Shown in pieces: positions 7,894-16,162 of a stretch of DNA of 38,254 bases. The DNA lies in assembly GCA_024638815.1 (NCBI GenBank), contig JAHEJM010000032.1, positions 1-38,254 of the forward strand, given 5' to 3'. Positions within the stretch are counted from its first letter, which is position 1. Each line of letters starts with the position of its first letter. The notes beneath the pieces were generated by a model. That model saw nothing but the letters and a program-made list of their open reading frames with translations, was not told where the DNA came from and ran no database searches. Made by a program: the position numbers and the translations under genes. The DNA comes from Acidimicrobiales bacterium (GTDB lineage: Bacteria > Actinomycetota > Acidimicrobiia > Acidimicrobiales > SZUA-35).

Positions 7894-8832
7894 ATGGCAC
7901 GCGTGGTGGTCAGCGGCGGGGCCGGATTCCTTGGTTCACACCTGTGTGATCGCCTCCTTCAACGGGGTGACGAGGTAGTCTGCCTCGACAACCTGATAAC
8001 GGGCTCGACCGACAATGTCGAGCACCTCTTCGGGAACCAGGGGTTCCGGTTCGTCGAGACCGATGTATCCGACTATGTCTGGGTGCCGGGCCCCGTCGAT
8101 GCCGTGATGCACCTGGCCTCGCCGGCGTCTCCAATCGACTTCGAACGGATTCCCATCAAGATCCTGAAAGTCAGCTCGCTGGGAACCCATCGTCTGCTCG
8201 GCCTGGCCCGACAAAAGGAGGCTCGGTTCTTCCTGGCGTCGACCAGCGAGGTCTACGGTGACCCGCTGGTTCATCCCCAACCCGAGACCTACTGGGGCAA
8301 CGTCAACCCCATCGGCCCCCGGGGTGTGTACGACGAGGCCAAACGCTTCGCTGAATCCATGACCATGGCCTATCACCGACAGCATGGGATGGATGTGCGC
8401 ATCGTCCGCATCTTCAACACCTACGGGCCCCGCATGCGACCCGATGATGGGCGGGTGGTGTCCAATTTCATCACACAGGCCCTGCGCAACGATCCCATAA
8501 CCCTGTTCGGCGACGGCTCCCAGACCCGAAGCTTCTGCTATGTCGACGACCAGGTGTCGGGTCATCTGGCCCTGCTCGACAGCGATCACACCGGGCCGAT
8601 CAACATCGGCAACGAGAACGAGTTCACCATTCGGGAGCTGGCCGAGCTGGTCATCAAGTTGACCAACAGTTCGAGCGAGCTGACCTTCGCCCCGCTACCG
8701 ACCGACGATCCCACACGCCGTCGGCCCGACTTGACCGAAGCCACCACCAAGCTGGGGTGGGCGCCCGTCGTCGAGCTGGAAGAGGGCATTCGCCACACCG
8801 CCGATTACTTCGCACGGATCCTCGGCGTCTGA
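7894..8832 (+). CDS. UDP-glucuronate decarboxylase (UDP-xylose synthase)
   Basis: 312 residues, extended SDR family. It converts UDP-glucuronate to UDP-xylose with NAD+ as a recycled cofactor. Motifs are [18 protein letters not shown] (NAD binding), HLASPASP, the Ser in [18 protein letters not shown] (Tyr and Lys of the SDR active site), NTYGPRM and the C-terminal [14 protein letters not shown] typical of UXS enzymes. The ATG at 7894 is preferred over an upstream TTG at 7882; it follows GGGGAG by 12 nt and the ugd stop by 1 nt. A 4-keto reductase or dTDP-glucose dehydratase is less likely given the motifs and the ugd partner. Confidence 0.92.
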   Translation: MARVVVSGGAGFLGSHLCDRLLQRGDEVVCLDNLITGSTDNVEHLFGNQGFRFVETDVSDYVWVPGPVDAVMHLASPASPIDFERIPIKILKVSSLGTHRLLGLARQKEARFFLASTSEVYGDPLVHPQPETYWGNVNPIGPRGVYDEAKRFAESMTMAYHRQHGMDVRIVRIFNTYGPRMRPDDGRVVSNFITQALRNDPITLFGDGSQTRSFCYVDDQVSGHLALLDSDHTGPINIGNENEFTIRELAELVIKLTNSSSELTFAPLPTDDPTRRRPDLTEATTKLGWAPVVELEEGIRHTADYFARILGV

Positions 8833-8847
8833 TCGCCGACCATTGGT

Positions 8848-8890
8848 CGTCACCGGCCCGAGGGTGGATACGCCCTCATCGTCGGTGACG
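8848..8890 (+). terminator. Nested hairpin after the UXS gene
   Basis: Outer arms CGTCACCG (8848-8855) and CGGTGACG (8883-8890) are perfect. Inside sits GAGGGTG-GATA-CGCCCTC (8860-8877), a 7-bp stem with one G-U pair and a 4-nt loop. There is no U-tract. It lies 15 bp after the UXS stop and could end or attenuate the upstream transcript. Confidence 0.45.
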
Positions 8891-8918
8891 TCGGTCGGTG
8901 GTGCCACAATGGAAACCT

Positions 8919-10040
8919 ATGCCGCACGTCGTCGCCGTGGTGGAGCAGTTCTGGCACCGGCTGCCGGGGGGGACAGCTCGATCCACTGAACGTACGCTCG
9001 CCGCGCTGCACGACTCGGGTCGATACACGATAACCGGGGTGGCGGCCCGGCATCGCCGTCGTGGCAACGGGCCGGCCACCCGGATGCCCCCGTCTTCCAC
9101 CCTCGTGCATCATCGTCTGCCCAGGCCCGCACTCTATGAGTCGTGGCTTCGGTCGGGGCGTCCGTCGGTGGACCGCTGGTGTCGGGAGGACACCGTGGTC
9201 TGGGCCTCCAGCCTGATCGTGCCCCCCACGTCCCGTCCGGTGCTGGCCACCGTGCACGACCTCGACTTCCTCCGCCATCCCGAGTATCTGACACCAAGGG
9301 GGCGGCAGTTCTTCCCGCTGATGTGGCGGGTCGCCCGGGAGCGGGCCGATCGGTTCGTGTGCCCGTCAACGGTCGTGGCCGCCGACCTAGCCGGACACGG
9401 GATCGACCGGGCTCGTATCGATGTGGTTCCGTGGGGAGTCGACCCGCCCCGGTGCTCCAGTGCCGACTCCCAGGCGGTGCTGGACGGGCTCGGACTCGAC
9501 CCCGGGTATGTCCTGGTGGTGGCGGGCATGACACCACGCAAGAATCCGGAAGGAATCGTCGAGGCCATTGTCGCCGTCGATTGTCGGGCCGTGCTGGTCG
9601 GGGCCGTGACCGATGATCCTCGGATCGAGGCAGCACTCGACTCGGTGGCCGACCGGGTCACCAGGTTGGGTGACGTCGACGATGTCACGCTGAGTGCGCT
9701 CTACCGGGGTGCCGACGTGCTGCTCTACCCGTCGCACCGGGAAGGGTTCGGGTTGCCGGTGCTCGAGGCCATGGTCCACGACACGGCGGTCATCACCTCC
9801 GGCGGTACGGCTACCGAAGAGGTGGCGGCGGGGGCAGCCCTTCTCGTCGACCCGTCCGACCGCCGCGGTATCGCCGAAGCCCTGGACCGGGTGCTGGCCG
9901 ACGAAGGTCTACGACTGGACCTGGTGGCGCGTGGCCGGGCCCGGGCCGGCTCCATGACGTGGGATCGAACCGGCAATGGCTACGGGGCCATCATCGACCA
10001 TCTGGCCACCACCCTCGGGGCGAGCCGGAGCACCGGTTGA
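8919..10040 (+). CDS. GT4 glycosyltransferase (first of three)
   Basis: 373 residues from the ATG at 8919. The sequence is a GT-B fold enzyme: a short N-terminal domain (MPHVVAVVEQFWHRLPGGTA), the linker motif VVAGMTPRKNPEGIVEAI at the start of the nucleotide-sugar domain, and the retaining E-x7-E motif in HREGFGLPVLEAM. The TVHDLDFL segment is common in mannosyl- and glucosyl-type GT4 enzymes acting on lipid-linked or protein acceptors. Donor and acceptor cannot be read from sequence. The stop overlaps the next start by one base (TGATG), so it is coupled to the next GT4. CACAAT at 8905-8910 is a possible -10. Confidence 0.9.
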   Translation: MPHVVAVVEQFWHRLPGGTARSTERTLAALHDSGRYTITGVAARHRRRGNGPATRMPPSSTLVHHRLPRPALYESWLRSGRPSVDRWCREDTVVWASSLIVPPTSRPVLATVHDLDFLRHPEYLTPRGRQFFPLMWRVARERADRFVCPSTVVAADLAGHGIDRARIDVVPWGVDPPRCSSADSQAVLDGLGLDPGYVLVVAGMTPRKNPEGIVEAIVAVDCRAVLVGAVTDDPRIEAALDSVADRVTRLGDVDDVTLSALYRGADVLLYPSHREGFGLPVLEAMVHDTAVITSGGTATEEVAAGAALLVDPSDRRGIAEALDRVLADEGLRLDLVARGRARAGSMTWDRTGNGYGAIIDHLATTLGASRSTG

Positions 10041-11254
10041 TGTCGAACGGGTCCGTCCCCACAGTGGGAGTCAACCTGACCTGGCTCGACCCCGGTGTGG
10101 TCGGCGGCTCCGAGGAGTACACGATTCGCCTGCTCCGGGCGGTGTCCGATCTCGATCCTCGAGAGTTCCGGCTCCGGCTCTACGGGCGCCGCGCACTGTT
10201 CCGGCGTTATCCCGACCTGATCGACCGATATGGGGTCGCGGTGATGCCGGGCCATGCCTACGGCAAGGGGTGGCGCATCGTCCTGGAGAACAGCTGGTTG
10301 GCCACGGCTTCGTCCCCCGACTCCGTCGTCCATCACGCAGGGGGTGTGGTTCCCCTCATCCGATGGCAGACCCCCATCGTCACCGTCCACGACCTCCAGC
10401 CGCTGGATCTGCCCGACAACTTTGGTCCGCTGAAGCGGCTCTGGCTGGAGGCCATGCTGCCGCATTCGGTTCGGGCCGCCCGTCTCGTGATCTGCCCCAG
10501 CCGATTCACGGCCGATCGGCTGGCCGACCGGCTCGGCGTTCCCGAGCACAAGCTGCGAATCGTGTACCACGGGCATGCGGCCCCGACCGTGCCGGTCGGC
10601 GCCGCCGACGAGGATCACGCCCGGGGGCCCCGAACCGACCACGATCCGGCCCCCGAGGTTCACCGGGGGAGCGGGAGTGGGGCGGGCCCGGTGCCATCCG
10701 ACGGACGGCCCTATGTGTTGCTTCCGGCCATTGCCTACCGTCACAAACGTCACCGGGACATCATCGACGCATTGGCTCCCCTGGACGACGTCGGACTGGT
10801 CATGACCGGTCGGCCCGGCCCCGAGACCGACTCGCTGAGGGCCCAGGTCCGGAGGTTGGGCATGGAGGAACGGGTGCACATGCCGGGGCGGGTCAGCGAG
10901 CAGGAGCTCGACGAGCTCTATCGTCGGGCCCTCGCCCTGGTCTTCCCCTCCGAGTACGAGGGGTTCGGCAATCCGGCCCTGGAGGCCATGGCCAATGGCT
11001 GTCCGGCCCTGGTCAGCGACAGCGGTTCGCTGCCCGAAGTGGTGGCCGACGCCGGTGTGGTGGTTCCGACCGGCTCCGTCGCCGCCTGGCGACAGGCCAT
11101 CGTCGAGCTGCGGGCCAAGCCGGAGCTGGCCCGCGATCTGGCGGAGCGGGGTCGACGCAGGGCATCGGACTTCACTCCGGAACGGGCCGCTCGGCAGCTC
11201 GTGGGCGTCTATCGCCAGGCCCTCCGGTTACCCTTGTCCCCGGATGAGACCTGA
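10040..11254 (+). CDS. GT4 glycosyltransferase (second of three)
   Basis: 404 residues from the ATG at 10040. It opens VGVNLTWLDPGVVGGSEEYT, where the GGSE motif is typical of GT4 enzymes, carries TVHDLQPLDLP, and has the E-x7-E motif in SEYEGFGNPALEAMANG. Between the two GT-B domains is a charged Gly/Pro/Asp-rich linker (about residues 190-220) longer than usual. Frame continuity on both sides argues that it is a real insertion and not an error. It is probably a cytoplasmic enzyme acting on a membrane-linked acceptor. The one-base overlap with the previous GT4 implies joint translation; the sugar is unknown. Confidence 0.9.
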   Translation: MSNGSVPTVGVNLTWLDPGVVGGSEEYTIRLLRAVSDLDPREFRLRLYGRRALFRRYPDLIDRYGVAVMPGHAYGKGWRIVLENSWLATASSPDSVVHHAGGVVPLIRWQTPIVTVHDLQPLDLPDNFGPLKRLWLEAMLPHSVRAARLVICPSRFTADRLADRLGVPEHKLRIVYHGHAAPTVPVGAADEDHARGPRTDHDPAPEVHRGSGSGAGPVPSDGRPYVLLPAIAYRHKRHRDIIDALAPLDDVGLVMTGRPGPETDSLRAQVRRLGMEERVHMPGRVSEQELDELYRRALALVFPSEYEGFGNPALEAMANGCPALVSDSGSLPEVVADAGVVVPTGSVAAWRQAIVELRAKPELARDLAERGRRRASDFTPERAARQLVGVYRQALRLPLSPDET

Positions 11255-11302
11255 GTTCCGGTCGGTCTCATCCGCCGCCCGCCGCCGATACTCCGAGACG
11301 AC

Positions 11303-12556
11303 ATGAGACTCCTGCTCATCTGTCCCCACTTCCGCCCTGACCTGTACGCCGCCACCGGCGAAGTCATGACCCAGCTGGTCGAGAGCCTGGCCGAGCTCGA
11401 CCACAACATCGATGTCGTCACCTCGCTGCCGTGGTACCACCGTCACGATGTCGAGCCCGAATGGCGGGGACGACCGTGGCGAACGGAGACCACCGAGTGG
11501 GGCCGCATCGTTCGGGCCTGGCCCTTTCCCACCACCAAGATCAACGTACCGGCCCGTGCCGCCGGATTCCTGGCCCAGACCGCCCTGGCCTCGGGGCTGG
11601 CCGCCACCCTGGGACGCCACGATGCGGTGATAGGGATGTCGCCGCCCATCTTCTTCGGTGACGCCGCGTGGCTGGCGGCCCGACGCAGCCGGGCCCCGTT
11701 CGTGTTCAACACCCAGGACATCTTCCCCGACATCGCCGTACAGCTCGGGGCACTCACCAACCCGCGGGTCATCGAGCTGGCCCGCCGCCATGAGCTCTCG
11801 GTCTATCGGCGGGCCGATGCCATCACCGTGCTGTCCGAGGATCAGGCCGACAACGTGCGGGCCAAGCTGGCCGGTCGAAACGAGACCGACGCCGACAAGA
11901 TCCGCATCATCGCCAACTGCATCGACGTCGACCGCATCACACCGGTGGATTGGGACAACTGGTACCGGCGCCGGCACGGGCTCCTGGACAAGACGGTGGT
12001 CATGTACTCGGGCAATGTCGGGTTGTCGCAATCGTTCGATCTGATCCGCGCCGGGGCCGAGACCTGGGCCGCCGATGAACGGGTCCATTTCGTCATCAAT
12101 GGCGAGGGAGCGGCACGAGACCAGGTTGAGGCCTGGGCCCGGGACCTCGACAATGTGTCCATCGTCGATTTCGGGCAGCGGGATGAGATCCCCGACATAC
12201 TCGGCGCGGCGGACCTCCATCTCATCCTGCTCAAGTCCGGGCTCGCCGCCTCCAGCACCCCGTCCAAACTCTACGGCATCCTGGCCGCCGGCCGTCCCAT
12301 TCTGGCCAGCATCGACACCGGAAGCGAGGTCGATGTGGTCGTTCGGCGCTCAGGAGCCGGTTTGTCGGTCGCACCCGACGATCCGTGGGCGTTCGTCCAA
12401 GCCCTGGAGAAATTGCTGGCCGATCCGGAGGAGCTTCGTTCCATGGGCAAGCGGGCACGGGGCTACGCCGAAACCTGCCTGACTCCGGCAGCCCAGGCCG
12501 AGGCCTATGACACCCTGCTCCGGGATCTGATCCCACGGCGGAGATCGTCGGGGTGA
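11303..12556 (+). CDS. WbuB-like GT4 glycosyltransferase (third of three)
   Basis: 417 residues. It resembles WcaI/WbuB-type enzymes of capsule and O-antigen pathways: LLLICPHFRPDLYAATGEVM, ending of the N-domain FNTQDIFPDIAVQLGAL, IIANCIDVDRI, MYSGNVGLSQSFD at the start of the C-domain, and SSTPSKLYGILAAGRPILAS near the donor site. Enzymes with this pattern often transfer N-acetylaminosugars or deoxysugars, but the sugar here cannot be assigned. The start is the ATG at 11303, 48 bp after the previous gene, with only a weak ribosome binding site. A 436-bp gap follows before the next gene. Confidence 0.9.
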   Translation: MRLLLICPHFRPDLYAATGEVMTQLVESLAELDHNIDVVTSLPWYHRHDVEPEWRGRPWRTETTEWGRIVRAWPFPTTKINVPARAAGFLAQTALASGLAATLGRHDAVIGMSPPIFFGDAAWLAARRSRAPFVFNTQDIFPDIAVQLGALTNPRVIELARRHELSVYRRADAITVLSEDQADNVRAKLAGRNETDADKIRIIANCIDVDRITPVDWDNWYRRRHGLLDKTVVMYSGNVGLSQSFDLIRAGAETWAADERVHFVINGEGAARDQVEAWARDLDNVSIVDFGQRDEIPDILGAADLHLILLKSGLAASSTPSKLYGILAAGRPILASIDTGSEVDVVVRRSGAGLSVAPDDPWAFVQALEKLLADPEELRSMGKRARGYAETCLTPAAQAEAYDTLLRDLIPRRRSSG

Positions 12557-12615
12557 GACCGTATGGCGCCGACCGTGCAACTGGAGGTGACGGTGGGTCA
12601 TCGTCCGATAAGGCT

Positions 12616-12631
12616 CGGATGCCTGCATCCG
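12616..12631. repeat. 16-bp dyad CGGATGC-CT-GCATCCG
   Basis: Perfect 7-bp arms with a 2-nt centre, 60 bp after the third GT4 gene. It suits an operator or the core of a transcript-end hairpin. Confidence 0.5.
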
Positions 12632-12648
12632 TGGTCATAGCCTCCGTG

Positions 12649-12685
12649 GTTGTCGGTAAGGTCGAATGGTCAATCCGCCGACAAC
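12649..12685 (+). repeat. Inverted repeat GTTGTCGG/CCGACAAC
   Basis: Perfect 8-bp arms (12649-12656 and 12678-12685) enclose 21 nt. TAGCCT at 12638-12643 would start transcription at about the first base of this hairpin. Confidence 0.5.
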
Positions 12686-12691
12686 GACGGA

Positions 12692-12714
12692 TTGTCCGGC
12701 GAATGCCGGGACAA
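12692..12714 (+). repeat. Hairpin TTGTCCGGC-GAAT-GCC(G)GGACAA
   Basis: A nine-pair stem with one bulged G and a GAAT tetraloop, 6 nt after the preceding inverted repeat. The two could form tandem hairpins in an RNA leader. Confidence 0.5.
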
Positions 12715-12992
12715 CCGAGTTCTCCATGACGTGCCGATTCGACCGTCCAAATGCGAGATACCTGATTCGAGATCTGTGCTTCCCTCTACCGAGACGCCAA
12801 ATCGAGAACCCGCCTACCGACAAGCCGCAAGGAGGAGCTGAGACTGGCCGGCGAGCCCGCAGCGACCCGTGAAATGATCTGTACAACAACCTGTGAAACG
12901 AGCCTTGTGAACAAGACGGTAACGATGGGCGCCACCGACACTGCGACCTTCTCAGGGCTTTGGTCCCTGACCGGTCCGATCCTGGGCCGCCG

Positions 12993-13481
12993 ATGAGTTC
13001 CGAGGCCTCCGCCCGCCCGATCGGCGTCATTGTCAGCGGCTACTTCAGCCCCCTTCACGTCGGTCATCTCGACATGATCGAGGCCGCAGCCGGACTCGGC
13101 GACCGGCTGATCGTGATCGTCAACAACAACGATCAGCAGCTGGCCAAGAAGGGCAAGCTCATCCTCGACGAGCAAGATCGGCTTCGCCTTGTCCGCGCCC
13201 TCCGCGCGGTGGACGATGCCTTCATCGCCGTGGACCAGGATCGAACCGTGTCGGAGTCCATTCGTCTCGCCGCCACCAAGTACCCGGACCATCACCTGAT
13301 CTTCGCCAACGGCGGCGATCGGCAACCCGGGTTCGTTCCCGAGTCGGCGGTGTGCGAGGAGTGTGGTGTGGACATGGTGTTCGCGGTCGGCGGCGACGCC
13401 AAGGCAGACTCCAGCACTCGAATCAATATGGAACTGGGGGTGGAGACCGAACCATCGGCCCCGCCCTCGGAGCACTCCTGA
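12993..13481 (+). CDS. Cytidylyltransferase-like nucleotidyltransferase
   Basis: 162 residues from the ATG at 12993. It has the class I nucleotidyltransferase signature GYFSPLHVGHLDMIEAA (HxGH), a basic KKGKLILDEQDRLRLVRALR stretch, and the C-terminal DSSTRI in place of the usual ISSTRI motif. It resembles the glycerol-3-phosphate cytidylyltransferase and heptose-1-phosphate adenylyltransferase group, which activate a phosphorylated polyol or sugar with CTP or ATP. The substrate is unknown. Its place at the end of the glycosyltransferase run suggests it supplies an activated precursor for the glycan. It ends before a very strong hairpin shared with the convergent helicase gene. Confidence 0.82.
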   Translation: MSSEASARPIGVIVSGYFSPLHVGHLDMIEAAAGLGDRLIVIVNNNDQQLAKKGKLILDEQDRLRLVRALRAVDDAFIAVDQDRTVSESIRLAATKYPDHHLIFANGGDRQPGFVPESAVCEECGVDMVFAVGGDAKADSSTRINMELGVETEPSAPPSEHS

Positions 13482-13504
13482 TCGACTCCGCCCCTTTTTT
13501 GCGG

Positions 13505-13552
13505 ACTTTGAGCGTCCCACGACCCACAAACGGGTCGTGGGACGCTCAAAGT
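13505..13552. terminator. Perfect 21-bp stem hairpin between convergent genes
   Basis: Arms at 13505-13525 and 13532-13552 are perfect complements over 21 bp with a 6-nt loop (ACAAAC). The hairpin lies 23 bp after the nucleotidyltransferase stop and 30 bp after the helicase stop. CTCCGC/GCGGAG also flank it at a distance. The only T-run (13494-13499) is on the upstream side for the plus strand. It probably acts as a terminator for both strands, though the perfect arms are longer than needed. Confidence 0.8.
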
Positions 13553-13582
13553 TCAGCGGAGGGTATCGTCTCGGTTGTTGGG

Positions 13583-16162
13583 CTAGAGGCTGTAGGCCCG
13601 TAGCCAGGCGAGCACGGCGCCGCCGGTGTCGGCCGATGCCTCCCGGTCGACCCGGCCCTCGATGCGCCAGGCATCGATGCCATCGGGGTCGTGGAGGGTC
13701 TGGGTGGCCAGCCCGGCGTCATGATCATAGAAGAACCGGGTTCGTGCTCTGGCCTCGGCATCGATCCGCACCTCGTCGAATTCGTCCCAGTAGTGGGCCA
13801 ATTCGACCTCCGGATCCCGATCATCGGACCCTGTGGGCAGCAGGTCGTAACGATGCCGGGCGATGAACTCCACCCATCGGAACATCTCGTTGCGGACCAT
13901 GACGGTGAAGGCCCGCCGATTGGTGGTGATGTCGTCGGCGTCGACCCCCGGCGGGCCCACGGAGGGGGAGTGGGGGACGTCGGCGTCGAGGTCATCGGCC
14001 GCTGCCGTGAGCTGCTCCCACTCGTCGATCAGGCTGGAGTCGACCTGGCGGACCACGGCTCCCAGCCATTCGACGACATCCATCACCTCGTCGGTGGCCG
14101 AATCGGCCGGTACGTTCTGGATCAGGGCCTTGTAGGTGTCGGTCAGATAACGCAGGACCACTCCCTCGGAACGCTTCAGCCCATAGTGATTGATGTACTC
14201 CCTGAACGTCATGGCCTGGGTCAGCATGTCCCGCACGATCGACTTCGGCTTGACGTTGTCGCCACCGACCCAGGGATGATGAATCCGGAAACGGTCGAAG
14301 CTCTCGTAGATTCGGTCTTTTTCCGGCTTGGGGTGCTCGACCTCGGCCAGTTTCTCCATGCGCTCCTCATACTCCACCCCCCGCGCCTTCATGTCGGCCA
14401 TGAGTTCGTCCTTGGCCTTGTTGATCTGGGCGGCCAGGATGACGCCCGGGGACTCGAGCACCGATTCGATGGTGCTCAACACCGACAGGGCGTAGCCGGG
14501 ATCGTCCCGATCGAGTTCGTCGACGGCCTCGATGGCCCACAACGACAGCGGCTGGTGGAGGGCGAACTCGTCTTGGAGGTCGAAGTTGACCCGGATCGTG
14601 CGTCCCTCGGCGTCGGGCTCGTCAAGCAGCTCCAGTAGGTCGGCGTCCAGCAACGATCGGTACATGGCGATGGCCCGCTTGATGTGGCCCCGCTGCCGTT
14701 TCCGGGTTTCGTGGTTGTCGGTCAGCAGCCGTTTGACCGCCCCGCAGCCGTCGCCCGGTCGGTCCAGCATGGTCAGCAGCATCTGGTGGGTCACCTGGAA
14801 CGATGAGGTCAGCGGCTCGGGTTCGCCGGTGATCAGCTTGTCAAAGGTGTCCTCGTTCCAGTGGGCGTAGCGCCGCTCCGGGGGCTTCTTCTTGACCACC
14901 TTCTTGCGGTTCCTGTTCTTGTCCTTGGCCGCTTGGGCCGCCTTCGCCTCGGCTCGGAGGTTGTCGACCACGTGTTCCGGGGCCTGGGCCCAGACATAGC
15001 CGACATGGTCGAAGCCCCGACGACCGGCCCGGCCGGCGATCTGCTGGAATTCCCGATTGGTCAGCACCCGAGTGGTCGATCCGTCGTATTTGTAGAGCTG
15101 GGTGAACAGCACCGAGCGAATCGGGACGTTGACGCCGACCCCCAAGGTGTCGGTGCCACAGATGATCTTGAGCAACCCCTCCTGAGCCAGCTTCTCGACC
15201 AGCAGTCGATACTTGGGCAGCAGGCCGGCATGGTGGACGCCGACGCCGCCCAGAATGTAGCGGCGAAGATCCTTGCCCACCGGTGAGTCGAACTTGAAGC
15301 CCCCGACGGCCTGCTTGACCAGGTCTTTCTGGGTCTTGGACAACGGGTCGAGCGACAGATAGCCCTGGGCCGCCTCGGTTGCCTCCCGCTGGGTGAAGTG
15401 CACCAGATAGATGGGGGCCCGATCCTGTTCCAGCAGGTCGGAGATCGACTGGTGAAGGGTGGTTCGTCGGTACTCGAATTCGAGGGGCACGGGCCGTTCG
15501 GCCGAGGTGACGAGGGTGGTGGGCCGGCCGGTGCGGCGGGTCAGATCCTCGCAGAAGAAGTCGGTGGATCCCAGGGTGGCCGACATCAACAGGAACTGGG
15601 CGTGGGACAGCTCGAGCAGCGGCACCTGCCACGCCCAGCCCCGTTGAGGATCGGCGTAGTAGTGGAACTCGTCGGCGATGACCATGTCGACATCGGTGTC
15701 CTCACCGTTCCGAAGGGCCCGGTTGGCCAGGATTTCCGCCGTGCAACAGATGATGGGGGCATCGGGGTTGATGGAGGCGTCGCCGGTGATCATGCCCACT
15801 CGCTCGGTTCCGAAGTCGCGGCGGAGGGCGAAGAACTTCTCCGAGACGAGGGCTTTGATGGGGGCGGTGTAGAAGCTGCGGCGACCGGTGGCCAGGGCCA
15901 TGAAATGACCGGCCGCCGCCACCAGAGATTTGCCCGACCCGGTCGGGGTGTTGAGGATGACGTGGTTGCCGGCCAGGAGTTCAAGGATGGCCTCCTCCTG
16001 GGCCGGATAGAGCTCGATGCCCTGGGTGACGGCGAAATCGACGAATCCGTCGAGCAGTTCGTCCGGTGCGGGTTCACCGCTGCCGGCTCCGTGACCGGAA
16101 CCGGGCGGAAGGTAGGCGACCAGGGAGGGGACGTCGGTAGGTTGCGCAGCCTCGATGCTCAC
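13583..16162 (-). CDS. Ski2/Mtr4-like DEAD/DEAH helicase with DUF3516 domain
   Basis: 859 residues from the GTG at 16162. Helicase motifs are TPTGSGKS (Walker A, 72-79), APIKALVSEKF (Ia), DEFH (164-167), MSATLGSTDFF (III) and QIAGRAGRRG (VI). The C-terminal half matches the DUF3516 domain of actinobacterial Ski2-like helicases: a Lys/Arg-rich linker (KDKNRNRKKVVKKK) is followed by long helical regions. Such enzymes unwind RNA or RNA-DNA in the cytoplasm, but this group's target is not established. The start overlaps the cofE stop as GTGA, so it is coupled to the F420 genes with no evident shared role. The open frame upstream to 16429 lies inside cofE and is not protein-like. Confidence 0.93.
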   Translation of the reverse strand: MSIEAAQPTDVPSLVAYLPPGSGHGAGSGEPAPDELLDGFVDFAVTQGIELYPAQEEAILELLAGNHVILNTPTGSGKSLVAAAGHFMALATGRRSFYTAPIKALVSEKFFALRRDFGTERVGMITGDASINPDAPIICCTAEILANRALRNGEDTDVDMVIADEFHYYADPQRGWAWQVPLLELSHAQFLLMSATLGSTDFFCEDLTRRTGRPTTLVTSAERPVPLEFEYRRTTLHQSISDLLEQDRAPIYLVHFTQREATEAAQGYLSLDPLSKTQKDLVKQAVGGFKFDSPVGKDLRRYILGGVGVHHAGLLPKYRLLVEKLAQEGLLKIICGTDTLGVGVNVPIRSVLFTQLYKYDGSTTRVLTNREFQQIAGRAGRRGFDHVGYVWAQAPEHVVDNLRAEAKAAQAAKDKNRNRKKVVKKKPPERRYAHWNEDTFDKLITGEPEPLTSSFQVTHQMLLTMLDRPGDGCGAVKRLLTDNHETRKRQRGHIKRAIAMYRSLLDADLLELLDEPDAEGRTIRVNFDLQDEFALHQPLSLWAIEAVDELDRDDPGYALSVLSTIESVLESPGVILAAQINKAKDELMADMKARGVEYEERMEKLAEVEHPKPEKDRIYESFDRFRIHHPWVGGDNVKPKSIVRDMLTQAMTFREYINHYGLKRSEGVVLRYLTDTYKALIQNVPADSATDEVMDVVEWLGAVVRQVDSSLIDEWEQLTAAADDLDADVPHSPSVGPPGVDADDITTNRRAFTVMVRNEMFRWVEFIARHRYDLLPTGSDDRDPEVELAHYWDEFDEVRIDAEARARTRFFYDHDAGLATQTLHDPDGIDAWRIEGRVDREASADTGGAVLAWLRAYSL

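Larger units (their letters stand above)
12557..12992. other. 436-bp gap rich in inverted repeats, no clear gene
   Basis: No convincing gene is seen on either strand. The gap holds three separate inverted repeats between 12616 and 12714, a TAGCCT (-10-like) at 12638-12643 just before the second of them, a strong ribosome-binding-like AAGGAGGAG at 12829-12837 with no ATG or GTG at the right distance, and a 12-bp dyad CTTGT-GA-ACAAG at 12904-12915. A 40-codon frame from the ATG at 12874 runs to a stop that overlaps the next start as ATGA, but nothing else supports it. The simplest reading is a long structured leader for the nucleotidyltransferase gene. Confidence 0.5.

Noticed and set aside
12635-13030. 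131-codon minus-strand frame across the gap before the nucleotidyltransferase
   Set aside because: Arg/Ser/Gly-rich, no motif, overlaps the inverted repeats and the start of the nucleotidyltransferase.
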